Source of the DNA: Candidatus Scalindua sp.
Lineage (GTDB): Bacteria > Planctomycetota > Brocadiia > Brocadiales > Scalinduaceae
Reading direction: 5' to 3'
NCBI GenBank assembly: GCA_018670825.1
Contig: JABHIW010000105.1
Coordinates: 26,640 to 90,639, forward strand
Length of the DNA: 64,000 nt
In this document: piece after piece, positions 37,257 to 46,248 of the stretch
How the letters are laid out: each line of letters opens with the position of its first letter
Numbering within the stretch: the stretch's first letter is position 1
Translations under genes and position numbers: made by a program
Notes under the pieces: generated by a model
The model's input: the letters and a program-made list of their open reading frames with translations, nothing else
Database searches by the model: none
What the model was told of the DNA's origin: nothing

Positions 37257-38159
37257 TCATAAATCCATTAACACACCATACCTCAATCCCCTTGTGCTTA
37301 TGTTGCATATATGAAAATTCAATTTCTCCATTGTTCTCCACATAATCATTGCTCCTGCCAGCAATACGTCCGCACGTTTTGGTTCGATGCCTACCTGTTC
37401 ACGTCTTTCTGCAATGGTCATGAGCTTAAGGCATTCAACCATTCGACGCAAATCCTCATCTGTTAATTGAACTTTTTCTATTTCATTTGCATTAAACACC
37501 TCTTGCCCGAGATGCCAGGAAGCCAGGGTAGTCGCCGTGCCGGCCACAGCAAGCATCTGCATGTCTGACAGGATAGAACTTCTCCAATCCATAAGCTCTT
37601 CAAGCTTATTATCTATTTCATTAAGACAGATGCTAAACTCTTCATCAATTACCGGGTCAGACTTCAAGTATCTTTCGGTAAAACGCACAGATCCTAAGTC
37701 TATACTTCGATCCTCTTTTGCTGTAACAAATTCTGTACTTCCACCTCCTATATCCACCACTGCATGGTTAGATGATTCCATATCCGGAAGCAGAGAGCCC
37801 AAAAAACTTAGACGGGCTTCATCTTGCCCCGAAATTACCCTGAACCGGAAGTCGGATTCTGCCTCTACTTGTAAAAAAAATTCCTCTCCATTTTCAGCAT
37901 CTCTTGCCTGACTTGTTGCCACACACACCACATCAGCAGGTAAAATTCCCGCTTTAGAGATTATTTGCCGATACTCATCCAGGCACATAAGAGTTCGTTC
38001 TATCGCATCCGGTTGAAGACATCTGGCCTTATCGACTCCCTCTCCAAGCCGAACAATCCGAGCATAATCACCCAGCACCCTATTGACATGCCCTGACTCA
38101 ACCTCAGCCATAAGCATAAGACAGGTATTCGTTCCTAAATCAATAGACGCCTTTAGCAT
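37257..38159 (-). CDS. Ppx/GppA exopolyphosphatase-type phosphatase
   Basis: A 300-residue ASKHA-fold enzyme. SIDLGTNTCLMLMAEV at the N-terminus is the phosphate-1 loop. VATSQARDAENGEEFF and VVDIGGGSTEFV (about residue 140) complete the ATP/polyphosphate site, and GTATTLAS is the adenosine-type motif. It lacks the C-terminal HD domain of long Ppx, so it is the short form that hydrolyses polyphosphate or pppGpp. Single gene between repeat-rich stretches. Confidence 0.92.
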   Translation of the reverse strand: MLKASIDLGTNTCLMLMAEVESGHVNRVLGDYARIVRLGEGVDKARCLQPDAIERTLMCLDEYRQIISKAGILPADVVCVATSQARDAENGEEFFLQVEAESDFRFRVISGQDEARLSFLGSLLPDMESSNHAVVDIGGGSTEFVTAKEDRSIDLGSVRFTERYLKSDPVIDEEFSICLNEIDNKLEELMDWRSSILSDMQMLAVAGTATTLASWHLGQEVFNANEIEKVQLTDEDLRRMVECLKLMTIAERREQVGIEPKRADVLLAGAMIMWRTMEKLNFHICNISTRGLRYGVLMDL

Positions 38160-38280
38160 TTAACTCCTTTGTATAACATGAAGTGAGAATTCCCTAATCA
38201 ATACTTTAGTTCCCGTTTTCCAAACGAGCATTGAACTTAACGCCCATCGGGAGACGTTTTTTGCATAAAGCCAACACGAT

Positions 38281-38400
38281 GTTATTCTGAGTAAGGATCT
38301 ACCGAAGAATCTCTGCTTAGCATACCAAATAACTATATGAAAAGTTAATTGGCTTTCAAACATGAGATTCTTCACTACGCTTCACTTCATTCAGAATGAC
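38281..38400. repeat. Dispersed palindrome, TGTCATTCTGAG family
   Basis: A second copy of the element at 29631: GTTATTCTGAGTAAG...GAAGAATCTCTG, a 45-nt spacer, then GAGATTCTTCACTACGC...TTCAGAATGAC. An open frame across it (38160-38375) is a by-product of the repeat. Confidence 0.7.
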
Positions 38401-38432
38401 AAAAGCAGTCTATGCAAAAACCTAACCGGACA

Positions 38433-38948
38433 CTATTTCACAAAGGCCTTCTGTTTCCAGAATATATAACTACTCCATAGAAGAGCAATGCCAATATCAA
38501 TATCTACAATGGCAACTGCGATTAAGAAGTAATAGTTATGTTGTGTATGCGCGAGTCTCGCCATAGTTGCGCCAAACGTTATCATTATGGCTAATACGGC
38601 AAAGAACCACGGTTTGAAAAATTGCCAGATTTTTGGTTTGGTAAGATCATTTATTCTCGTAAGATTCCTCAGACAGCTTTTACGAAAAATAAACTTACCC
38701 TTTATACTGCCAATAACAGGCCCTACCGCAATAGCCAGACAGGGCCAGTACTGTTCAGGTTTCAGCGAAAATGCCTCTACCAGCAGACTTGCTCCTTTTA
38801 TTAGCAATACAATGCCTCCAACATACCAAACGAAGGCAGCTAAGATATTGAGGGTTCGGGTGGACGCGATCATGGTTGGCCTAATATTTCCTGCAGAACA
38901 AACTTCAGATATCAGCAGTGACACGCCATAGATCGGCGGCCACTGCAT
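38433..38948 (-). CDS. Four-helix membrane protein of unknown function
   Basis: A 171-residue protein with four hydrophobic helices (about residues 33-52, 66-82, 112-130 and 140-162) and a basic loop between the second and third. No family is recognised. ATG 38870 (MIASTRTLNIL) is an alternative start just before the first helix; neither has a strong ribosome site. It lies 30 bp after the RRM fragment on the same strand. Confidence 0.6.
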   Translation of the reverse strand: MQWPPIYGVSLLISEVCSAGNIRPTMIASTRTLNILAAFVWYVGGIVLLIKGASLLVEAFSLKPEQYWPCLAIAVGPVIGSIKGKFIFRKSCLRNLTRINDLTKPKIWQFFKPWFFAVLAIMITFGATMARLAHTQHNYYFLIAVAIVDIDIGIALLWSSYIFWKQKAFVK

Positions 38949-38978
38949 TCTTCTGATTTAGCTTGTAATCAAAGTGTA

Positions 38979-39107
38979 TTAATATCTATCCCTGCATTTC
39001 GGATGTTCTTCTCTGGGACTTGCCTCATTTACTTTAATATTTCTACCCTTCACTTCACTCTCATTTAAAGTCTTTATAGCCTCTTCTGCCCCATCTTGAT
39101 TCGGCAT
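38979..39107 (-). CDS. C-terminal half of an RRM RNA-binding domain
   Basis: A 42-residue frame whose sequence matches the second half of a bacterial RRM (RNP-type) protein: DGAEEAIKTLNESEVKG then RNIKVNEASPREE. The first half, with the YVGNL and RNP motifs, is missing; the preceding parvulin gene ends 3 bp upstream. It is probably a remnant left by a deletion that joined it to ppiC, though translation from its ATG is possible. Confidence 0.6.
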   Translation of the reverse strand: MPNQDGAEEAIKTLNESEVKGRNIKVNEASPREEHPKCRDRY

Positions 39108-39110
39108 TTA

Positions 39111-39389
39111 TTATTCTCGATCTGTAATCTCAATCAGGTGATATCCAAAATCTGTTTTGACGGGGCCATGGACTTTTCCGACTTCTTTGTTAAAAACTAC
39201 CTCGTCAAATTCTTTAACCATTTGTCCGGGACAAAATTCACCTAACCCCCCTCCACTTTGACCTGAAGGACATTGGGAGTGTTCCTTCGCTAACTCCTCA
39301 AAATCTGCTCCTCCATCAATTTGATCTTTTAACTTTTGACACTCTTCCTCACCGGCTACCAGGATATGGCGTGCTTTGGCTGTTCCCAT
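39111..39389 (-). CDS. ppiC: Parvulin-type peptidyl-prolyl isomerase (PpiC)
   Basis: A 92-residue single-domain parvulin without signal peptide, hence cytoplasmic. ARHILVAGEEECQKLKDQI, GADFEELAKEHSQCPSG, GGGLGEFCPGQMVKEFDEVVF and DFGYHLIEITDR are the family strands in order. The frame extends upstream to 39494, but the ATG at 39389 has a good ribosome site (aaagggg) and is where PpiC proteins begin. It accelerates proline isomerisation. Confidence 0.93.
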   Translation of the reverse strand: MGTAKARHILVAGEEECQKLKDQIDGGADFEELAKEHSQCPSGQSGGGLGEFCPGQMVKEFDEVVFNKEVGKVHGPVKTDFGYHLIEITDRE

Positions 39390-39524
39390 TGCTGTCCCCT
39401 TTCTAAATACATTAAGACTTTTACTATAAATTAATAAGCAGTTAATTCTACTCTTTGCAATCTTCTTGTCAATTGATTTCCGTACAGAAAGCAAAGAACT
39501 CAGAGTGATACTTTTACGGCCACG

Positions 39525-39560
39525 ATGTCATTCTAAGGAACAGATTGACAAAGAATCTTA
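39525..39560. repeat. Half-copy of the TGTCATTCTGAG palindrome
   Basis: GATGTCATTCTAAGGAACAG then AAAGAATCTT matches only the left half of the elements at 29631 and 38281. Confidence 0.5.
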
Positions 39561-39635
39561 ACCTTGGTTTTTCAATATATTAATGTGTATCTGAATGCTT
39601 TAATCAGTACTTATACTTACAACTCAAAAAAGTTC

Positions 39636-40436
39636 TCAAGATCCTGTACTCTGGTAATGATTTACCCCCACCTTCCATGAGAAGATCGAAACGGTAATCA
39701 CGATAATACCGACTATTGGCGTTCCCATTTCCAGTGCTGGATGAAGGAGGCCATCCCCTGAACGGTCTAAAAAGAAATGTGCCGGATAAAAATTGATAAA
39801 TGCTATTGGGAATATAAAAGTCAAAAAAAACTGCATTCCCATATTGTAAATATTTACCGGATAGTTAATAAACTCCTTACTTGAAAATATCACGGTATGG
39901 ACCAGGGATCTGTTTCTTAATGTCCAGAAGGCAACTGATGTTACTATCAGACGTATTCCTCCGGCAATCATGACCCCTCCCATTATAATTACGGGAAACA
40001 ATAGGGTTTTATAAAGAGTCCATTCTATGTTGGCCAAATGTGAGCCGAAATAGAGGGCTGTGGACCCGATTATGAGATGTGCCGCCGTTGATATTTCGAA
40101 TTTTGAAAATATCACCTGTCCTAATGGGCTGAGCGGCCTTACCAATACTCTATCAAAGTCACCATCTATAATCATTTTGTCAAAATTGACCATCTGTGAG
40201 AATATGAGATTTGTAAATCCAAAGGCAAAGGCATGGAGGGAATATAAAAAAATCATCTCTCCCATTGTCCAACCTTTTATTTCATGAAAACGCCCCAAAA
40301 GCACAAACAATAAGCCAAATTGCCCGGCATAGAATGAAAGTATGGCAAATACATAGAACAGAAAACTTGCCTTATATTCCATCCTCGCCTTTATGGATGT
40401 AGCAAACAGTGTAAGATAGATTTTTATTGACTCCAC
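39636..40436 (-). CDS. ABC-2 type exporter permease (second subunit)
   Basis: A 266-residue integral membrane protein with six predicted helices, of the COG3694-like (DUF990) permease family. RMEYKASFLFYVFAILSFYAG at the start is typical, as is DFDRVLVRPLSPLGQ in the cytoplasmic loop. It starts with GTG directly after the stop of the preceding permease, with ggagg inside that gene's end, so the two are coupled. Together with 41237 and the ATPase at 41950 it makes an exporter of unknown substrate. Confidence 0.88.
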   Translation of the reverse strand: MESIKIYLTLFATSIKARMEYKASFLFYVFAILSFYAGQFGLLFVLLGRFHEIKGWTMGEMIFLYSLHAFAFGFTNLIFSQMVNFDKMIIDGDFDRVLVRPLSPLGQVIFSKFEISTAAHLIIGSTALYFGSHLANIEWTLYKTLLFPVIIMGGVMIAGGIRLIVTSVAFWTLRNRSLVHTVIFSSKEFINYPVNIYNMGMQFFLTFIFPIAFINFYPAHFFLDRSGDGLLHPALEMGTPIVGIIVITVSIFSWKVGVNHYQSTGS

Positions 40437-41237
40437 TTATCCTCCCTGGATGATTAACTTTTTCTTGCCGGCATTCCACATAAGAGCACAAATAAAACCC
40501 ATAATTACAATCCACATCAATTGTACCATTATTATCGATTGGGCCTCTGCCAAAGAAGTCCTTCCAATAAGAATAGTAGTTGGAAAATAGAGCATATATT
40601 GGAACGGAAGAAGCTTAACTATTGGCTTCAAGAATTCAGGAAAAAAATCTATAGGAACTATTCCTCCAGCAAAGAAAGTATATAATGCATATTTAAAGAG
40701 CATGAACGGAAAAATTTCTATAAACCAGAAAGCAAGCAATCCCGCAATAAAATTAAGCATGGAAACCAGGAGATACCCGGCAACAAATGATACAAAGAAT
40801 ACTAAAAACCTTGAAACTTCAAACGGAATAGCGATATGAAAAAGAAATATGGATATGATGACAATAGGAGTAGTTCTTGCCATCATATGAAAGAGAGAAT
40901 GCCCTACATTCTCGGCAAGATTCATAAAGAAAAAAGAGGTTGGCCTTACAAGTTCCATTGCAATCGAACCGTCCATAACCTTCCTATAGATAATAGAATC
41001 ATCCATCGTAAAGGAGATTCTGACAGCCATAACCAGAACTGCATACGTTACAATAGCAGTTAATGTATAACCATTATGCACCGTGGTATCAAATTGAGAA
41101 TATAGGGCTTTCCATAAAGAGGTAAATATAAAGACGTAAAGAAAACCGTTTATGATTCCAACGAAACAATCAAATCGATAAGTCACCTGTTTCTGGAACG
41201 ATACCGATACAAATTTTAAAAAAAGGTTTAGATTCAT
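40437..41237 (-). CDS. ABC-2 type exporter permease (first subunit)
   Basis: An about 266-residue membrane protein with six helices, COG4587-like. The loop KVMDGSIAMELVRPTSFFF matches the GxI...RPxxF signature of this permease pair. The open frame extends to ATG 41285, but the first 16 residues would be encoded by the dispersed palindrome at 41272; MNLNLFLKFVSVSFQKQ at 41237 matches the usual start. It is separated from its ATPase gene by a 462-bp inverted-repeat unit. Confidence 0.85.
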   Translation of the reverse strand: MNLNLFLKFVSVSFQKQVTYRFDCFVGIINGFLYVFIFTSLWKALYSQFDTTVHNGYTLTAIVTYAVLVMAVRISFTMDDSIIYRKVMDGSIAMELVRPTSFFFMNLAENVGHSLFHMMARTTPIVIISIFLFHIAIPFEVSRFLVFFVSFVAGYLLVSMLNFIAGLLAFWFIEIFPFMLFKYALYTFFAGGIVPIDFFPEFLKPIVKLLPFQYMLYFPTTILIGRTSLAEAQSIIMVQLMWIVIMGFICALMWNAGKKKLIIQGG

Positions 41238-41271
41238 CTTATTCAGTAGGCGATTCTTAAACGATATTGTC

Positions 41272-41394
41272 ATTCCCGTGAACACGGAAATCCGGAAGTC
41301 AGAGGAACCAGATTTCCACTCAACCGATTGCCTGCCCGAATAGGTACCCGTCCGAACGGCACAGCCGGGCGGGCAGGCGGGTGGGAATGACAGA
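41272..41394. repeat. TGTCATTCCCG palindromic element
   Basis: TGTCATTCCCGTGAACACGG at the left and GGGTGGGAATGACAG at the right form a long imperfect palindrome. Inside, 41347-41374 repeats (inverted) the GC-rich hairpin at 18154-18180. A related hairpin lies at about 20399. This is an intergenic repeat that overlaps the longest frame of the permease gene. Confidence 0.7.
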
Positions 41395-41456
41395 ACTTTC
41401 CTTTTAAAAGGAAAGACATTAAATTACTCCCATAAACCGAACAAGTCGGAAAAGAT

Positions 41457-41918
41457 ATTATTCACCGCAAAGCCGCAAAGAACGCAAAGTTTCAAAGATT
41501 ATTGACTACTCTCTTAATTCCTTCTTTTAAAATTGGAACATTGAAATTAATCAACATTCCTAATTTTAAATCTGCAAGCTTTAAGTATGTCAAAAGTTGC
41601 GCATCATGAATTGGTTCAAATTTATTAACAGACTTTAATTCCAAAATTACTTTGCCTTTTACTACAATATCCCGTTTATATCCACAATCTAATGTTATTC
41701 CTTTATAAACTACTTCAAGAGGTTTTTACCTCTCAAATACAATATCTCTAATTTCCAATTCCTTACAAAGACACTCTTCGTAAGCTGATTCTAACAACCC
41801 TGCACCAAGGTGTCGATGTACTTCAATTGCAGCACCTATGATTTCTTTTGATAACCTATCTTCTTCTTTCATCACCCTTAATCTCTTTTTCGTTCTTTGC
41901 GGCTTTGCGGTGAATAAT
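41457..41918. mobile_element. 462-bp unit with perfect 28-bp inverted repeats
   Basis: 41457-41484 (starting ATTATTCACCGCAAAGCC) and 41891-41918 are exact reverse complements over 28 bp, and they enclose a GxxExxY coding unit. No transposase is present; it resembles a passively mobilised cassette. It sits between the ATPase gene and the permease genes of one ABC exporter, whose parts are normally adjacent, so insertion is the simplest explanation. Confidence 0.7.
41492..41872 (-). pseudogene. GxxExxY protein with an in-frame stop
   Basis: 127 codons read [20 protein letters not shown], then [14 protein letters not shown] (the GxxExxY motif) and later GKVILELKSV and AQLLTYLKL, the PD-(D/E)xK-like core of the family. 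Codon 49 is TAA where relatives usually have a Gln-like residue (one base from CAA). Everything else stays in frame, so this is one nonsense mutation or a sequence error. The family has no established function. Confidence 0.85.
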
Positions 41919-41949
41919 TGTTCATTGTTTTTGACAAAATTCGCTCAAT

Positions 41950-42966
41950 TCAAGTAGAAGTAGTCGATAAGGTTACACTATTGTTATAAATATTCCTGAT
42001 TATACTTTCAACTGACGGCTCATTTACGGATATGTCCTTAATTTTATATTTGGATGCAATAGTACCAATAACTTCTCCGATACCAAAATTGTCGTTATCA
42101 AATGTCAGCCATTTTTTGCATCCCTGTTCACGTATGACAGTAACACCAGGTACTCCCTGTATGACATTCCCATTGTCATGAAATTCAACCTCTAATACTT
42201 TCTCATGTACGAATTTCTGCTTCAGCAACTCTGTCTCACCGTCATACACAATCTTTCCTTCCTCAAGTATAATAAGACGCTTACACAGATGCTCAATATC
42301 GTTCATGTCATGAGTAGTGAGAATTATGGTAGTTCCTTCCTCCCTGTTAATTTCCGCGAGAAAGTTCCTTATGGACTCTTTTGCCAGTACATCCAGGCCA
42401 ATTGTAGGCTCATCCAGAAAAAGTACGGGAGGGTTATGGATTAGAGAAGCGGCTATATCACATCTCATTCTCTGACCTAATGAGAGCTTTCTCACCGGCA
42501 TATCCATGAGAGATTTAAGACCAAGTACATGATCCAGTTTTTTCATTTGTGAGTTAAACGCTAATTGGGATACCCGGAAAATCACTCTCAACAAATCAAA
42601 CGATTCACGTACCGGAAGATCCCACCAAAGCTGTGTTCTTTGACCAAATACAACGCCAATCTTTGCCGCATTCTTCTTTCTGTCTTTGTAAGGAATAATA
42701 CCATTTACCGCAGCGTACCCCGATGACGGCACAAGTATACCAGTCAGCATCTTTATTGTCGTAGATTTACCCGCACCGTTTTCTCCTACATAGCCGACAA
42801 ACTCTCCACGCTTAATCTCAAAATCGATACTGTCTACAGCAGTAACAGTTTTTCGTTTTCTGTGAAAAAGGGCTTTCAACTTTCCTGAAAAACCTTTGCC
42901 AGACTCACTGATATCAAATTTTTTAGTTAAGTCTTTAACCTCAATTGCTATATTATCCCGTTGCAT
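41950..42966 (-). CDS. ABC exporter ATP-binding subunit (COG4586-like)
   Basis: A 338-residue ATPase. Walker A GENGAGKST is at about residue 58, signature LSLGQRMRC near 150, Walker B PVLFLDEPTIGLD near 170, and the H-loop TTHD. A basic stretch FSGKLKALFHRKRK before the core is typical of the COG4586 group that pairs with COG4587/COG3694 permeases. A C-terminal domain (about 240-338) follows. It energises the two permeases encoded at 39636-41237, from which it is separated by the inverted-repeat unit. Confidence 0.92.
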   Translation of the reverse strand: MQRDNIAIEVKDLTKKFDISESGKGFSGKLKALFHRKRKTVTAVDSIDFEIKRGEFVGYVGENGAGKSTTIKMLTGILVPSSGYAAVNGIIPYKDRKKNAAKIGVVFGQRTQLWWDLPVRESFDLLRVIFRVSQLAFNSQMKKLDHVLGLKSLMDMPVRKLSLGQRMRCDIAASLIHNPPVLFLDEPTIGLDVLAKESIRNFLAEINREEGTTIILTTHDMNDIEHLCKRLIILEEGKIVYDGETELLKQKFVHEKVLEVEFHDNGNVIQGVPGVTVIREQGCKKWLTFDNDNFGIGEVIGTIASKYKIKDISVNEPSVESIIRNIYNNSVTLSTTST

Positions 42967-43272
42967 TTTCTATTTCCATAATCTTATTAGTACTGCAAAG
43001 CAGACCCAGTCAGCTCCAGAAACCAGCCGAACTTGCAAACGACACCTGCCGGAATGACATTGTCGGGCTGGTGTCCGGAAGAAAAGTGAGAAAGGGTCAA
43101 TGTTTTTGCTTTATAAGCTTTCAATACTCTTTGAACATTTGGAGCAAGCATACATTTTACAATAAAAGATATTACTTTGCCAGTATTGACTAGACTATTT
43201 AGGAATAAAGTGATAGATTAAAAAAAGTTTCAGCAGGATTTATTTTTCTCATCTTAACCAGAGAGGATATCT
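42967..43272. other. Intergenic stretch, nothing recognised
   Basis: 306 bp between the divergent ABC ATPase and cupin genes. No gene, tRNA or shared repeat was found; it presumably holds both promoters. Confidence 0.4.
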
Positions 43273-43620
43273 ATGACGATTCAAAACGGCAACATTTCGG
43301 CATACAGAAAAACACAAGATGATATGGTAGCAAAAGTAACTATAGTTAAAACTGATTCGTTATCCCTTGATGTTTATTACTTTAAGGCAGGTCAGGCCCT
43401 TGGATACCACAGGCATCCAACTGGGGATCAGATATTTACTGTGATAGAAGGTAGCGGTACTTTTAAGTTAGATGATAGTGGAGAAGAAACATTAGAGGTT
43501 AGTCAAGGGTCAACCTTTCTCGCCCCAGCTAATGTATGGCACGACCTTATCGATTCCGGTAATGGCAAACTTGTCGCACAACAGGTTACTAAACAACCAT
43601 CAGGTATGGAAAAAAGATAG
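43273..43620 (+). CDS. Single-domain cupin protein
   Basis: A 115-residue beta-barrel protein. ALGYHRHPTGDQIFTVIEGSG is the cupin motif 1, with the two His and Glu/Gln metal ligands. FLAPANVWHDLIDSG is motif 2, with its His. A ribosome site (gagagga) precedes the ATG. Small cupins of this kind bind a metal and act as dioxygenases, isomerases or sensors; the substrate is unknown. It stands alone on + between minus-strand genes. Confidence 0.88.
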   Translation: MTIQNGNISAYRKTQDDMVAKVTIVKTDSLSLDVYYFKAGQALGYHRHPTGDQIFTVIEGSGTFKLDDSGEETLEVSQGSTFLAPANVWHDLIDSGNGKLVAQQVTKQPSGMEKR

Positions 43621-43741
43621 GGTTAATTTGCAATCGTTCCGTTTTTTGCAAATTTATCTCTTTACTGAGGCTTGCTTTCAGTGATAGTTGAGGATTGTAT
43701 AGATTGAATAATATGACATACTGGCAGATTTAACGAAGTTT

Positions 43742-45724
43742 CTACTTTTCTTCTATAATCAGGTTTTCATAGTCGTCAACAGTGCAAATATATTCAGGTG
43801 GAAGGAAAGTTGTTGACGTATCCTCGACTATCACTGCAGGCCCCTTAATTCTGGAATGTATCCGCACTCTATTCCTGTCATAAATATCCGTCTTTAACCA
43901 TTTACCCCTAAAATAGCATTTTATCTTTCTGGTTACTGTTTGCGCTTTCACCGGAGCAATTTTCACCTTCTTTCTGAGAGAAGGTTTCCTCGTTTTTCCA
44001 ATTACTCTCACTCTAATATTTACGACTTCAATCCCATAGTCCGTATTTGCATGACCATACGTCTTTTTGTGGAGTTTATGAAAATCTTCAATATAGCTCT
44101 TCTTAAATGGCAACATAAGCTCGTGAGACTGCCCCACATACCTCATATCTACAGAGTTTTCTACTTTGACACTACTTTTCCGGACACCCTCGGAAAGGAC
44201 ATCCTTCATACCTTTTGATATTAAGGGTTTAAATAAGTCCAGAATTTCGCTGTAACCCCTTTCCTTTACCTTTAAGAGTATGCTTCTCGAATAATCTTTA
44301 ACAATATCTGCAACAGTCATACCTAAAGCAGACAGCACTCCTGCATTCTTGGGTACAAGGACCTTTTTAATGGAAAGACTTTGTGCCAATTCACATGCAT
44401 GAAGTCCTCCCGCACCACCAAAAGAGACCAGAGTATAATCTCGAACATCAAAGCCCTTCTCAACGGAAATTACTTTAATGGCACTTGCCATATTAGCATT
44501 TGCAACATCTATTATACCTTCCGCTACCCTTACAGAAGTCATCTTCAGTTTCTTTGCAAGAAGACCTATATACCTGGATACCATATCGGTTTCAAGTATC
44601 ATCCTTCCACCAAGAAAAAATTGGGCATTGATTCTTCCCAGAAACAGATTCGCATCAGTTACTGTTATCTCTTTACCTTTTCCATAGCAAACAGGCCCGG
44701 GATCCGCACCTGCGCTCTGCGGCCCCACTCTGAGTGCACCTCCGGGGTCGATGTATGCCAAAGAGCCTCCTCCTGCCCCTACTGTCATCATATCTACAAC
44801 CGGTATCTTTATGGGCATCTCATTAATAAGCGTTTGCGTAGTAAGACGCACATCACCGTTACACAAGGAAACATCTGTCGAAGTTCCACCCATATCAAAA
44901 GATATAATTTTCTCTAGACCGGCAAGTTTTGCTATACCGGACGCCCCTACCACACCACCTGCGGGTCCTGAAAGAATACAATTAACCGCCCTTTCCTTAG
45001 CGGCCCCTGTAGAGATACTACCTCCGTTAGACTGCATTATTCTTATATTTTCTGTCTCTAAACCGTTTTCCAGCGAAGTCAGATATTTTGACATAACGGG
45101 CGAAACGTACGCGTTCACTACAGTTGTACTAAACCTCTCGTATTCTCGATATTCAGGCATTATCCTACAGGAAGCAGAGATATGAATCCCCATCTTTTCT
45201 AACTCCTTCGCCACAACCTCTTCATTCGCAGAATTTTTATAAGAAAAAAGAAAGCATACTGCAACGGACGTTATCCCCTGCTTTCTTAATTCAATACCTA
45301 TTTTTTTTAAATCACCCTTCTTGACACCGGATAGCACTTCTCCCGTTGCCGCTACCCTCTCCTGTACTCCCCACCGGAGTTCCTCCGGGACCAATGGCGA
45401 TTCGCGGGTAATGAAGAGATCATAGAGCGAACTTCTTGCCTGGCGGCCTATTTCAATCACATCCTCATACCCACTTGTAGTGATTAAAGCAACCTTTGCA
45501 CCTTTTCTCTCAAGAAACGTATTTGTCGCGACAGTAGAACCATGAACTATGGACAGCTGTTTTTGTGAAACTTCAAGTGATCTGATCCCGTCAAAAACCG
45601 CTTCAGCAGGATTATGCGGTGTGGAAAGAACTTTATGGACCTTTAGTTCATTTCCATCAAACAGTACAAAGTCTGTAAATGTACCTCCAATATCAACTCC
45701 TAAAACTATCAATTCTTTCTCCAT
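43742..45724 (-). CDS. Hydantoinase/5-oxoprolinase subunit A (HyuA) family
   Basis: A 660-residue ATP-dependent amidohydrolase of the ASKHA fold. VDIGGTFTDFVLFDG is at residues 10-24, HGSTVATNTFLERKGAKVALITT near 60-82, SGPAGGVVGASG near 245, and FDMGGTSTDVSL near 275. These families cleave cyclic amides such as 5-oxoproline or hydantoins, or carboxylate acetone-like substrates, usually with a HyuB partner. No hyuB is adjacent in the window, so the activity is open. Upstream lies a decayed GxxExxY copy. Confidence 0.92.
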   Translation of the reverse strand: MEKELIVLGVDIGGTFTDFVLFDGNELKVHKVLSTPHNPAEAVFDGIRSLEVSQKQLSIVHGSTVATNTFLERKGAKVALITTSGYEDVIEIGRQARSSLYDLFITRESPLVPEELRWGVQERVAATGEVLSGVKKGDLKKIGIELRKQGITSVAVCFLFSYKNSANEEVVAKELEKMGIHISASCRIMPEYREYERFSTTVVNAYVSPVMSKYLTSLENGLETENIRIMQSNGGSISTGAAKERAVNCILSGPAGGVVGASGIAKLAGLEKIISFDMGGTSTDVSLCNGDVRLTTQTLINEMPIKIPVVDMMTVGAGGGSLAYIDPGGALRVGPQSAGADPGPVCYGKGKEITVTDANLFLGRINAQFFLGGRMILETDMVSRYIGLLAKKLKMTSVRVAEGIIDVANANMASAIKVISVEKGFDVRDYTLVSFGGAGGLHACELAQSLSIKKVLVPKNAGVLSALGMTVADIVKDYSRSILLKVKERGYSEILDLFKPLISKGMKDVLSEGVRKSSVKVENSVDMRYVGQSHELMLPFKKSYIEDFHKLHKKTYGHANTDYGIEVVNIRVRVIGKTRKPSLRKKVKIAPVKAQTVTRKIKCYFRGKWLKTDIYDRNRVRIHSRIKGPAVIVEDTSTTFLPPEYICTVDDYENLIIEEK

Positions 45725-45766
45725 AAATACAATAGGACGCAGATTTTCGCTGATAAACGCAGATAC

Positions 45767-46188
45767 TTATTTCCTTGTATTATCAAACGCTTTACGTTTA
45801 AAGTTTGGTTTAGGGCCATAATTAAGTAATAGTCCCACTTCTATATTAGTTGCTTTTAGATAATTTAACAATTGGGTCTCGTGCTCTTCTGCAACATTCT
45901 TAGCCGCTTTGATCTCCAAAATTATTTTATCAGAAATCAAAATATCTGTGAAATATTCACCCACAATTTCACCTTCATACAATACTTTTATTGCGGATTG
46001 AGAAACTTCTGAAATATTTTCTTTCATAAATTCAGTCATCATTGCATTTTCGTAAACTTTTTCAAAAAAACTGTAGCCAAGTCTATTATAAACTCTATAA
46101 AAAATTTCTATAATTTTTTCAGTTAACTCTTGTATTTAAAATCTTGATAAGCCTTGTCCTCGGCGCCTTTTGTCCGGGGAGCGTTCAT
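45767..46188 (-). pseudogene. GxxExxY protein copy A, frameshifted
   Basis: The N-terminus MNAPRTKGAEDKAYQDFKYK ends in a stop. Compared with copy B, one A is missing near 46130; restoring it joins to LTEKIIEIFYRVYNRLGYSF, FEKVYENAMM and the intact rest, ending at 45767. The GxxExxY Gly is Ser here. The last 92 residues (from 46042) are open and could be made from an internal ATG. It is a direct repeat of copy B on the other side of the ClC gene. Confidence 0.8.
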
Positions 46189-46248
46189 CTGCGTCCCCTC
46201 TAATGATAAGTGTTGTTGTCAATTTCACCACCTCTCCTTATCACTTTA

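Noticed and set aside
38160..38375. 71-residue open frame
   Set aside because: It runs through the TGTCATTCTGAG palindrome and has no ribosome site or family features.
43625..43653. AATTTGCAA/TTGCAAATT stem after the cupin gene
   Set aside because: The T-run is in the loop and none follows the stem, so terminator function is doubtful.
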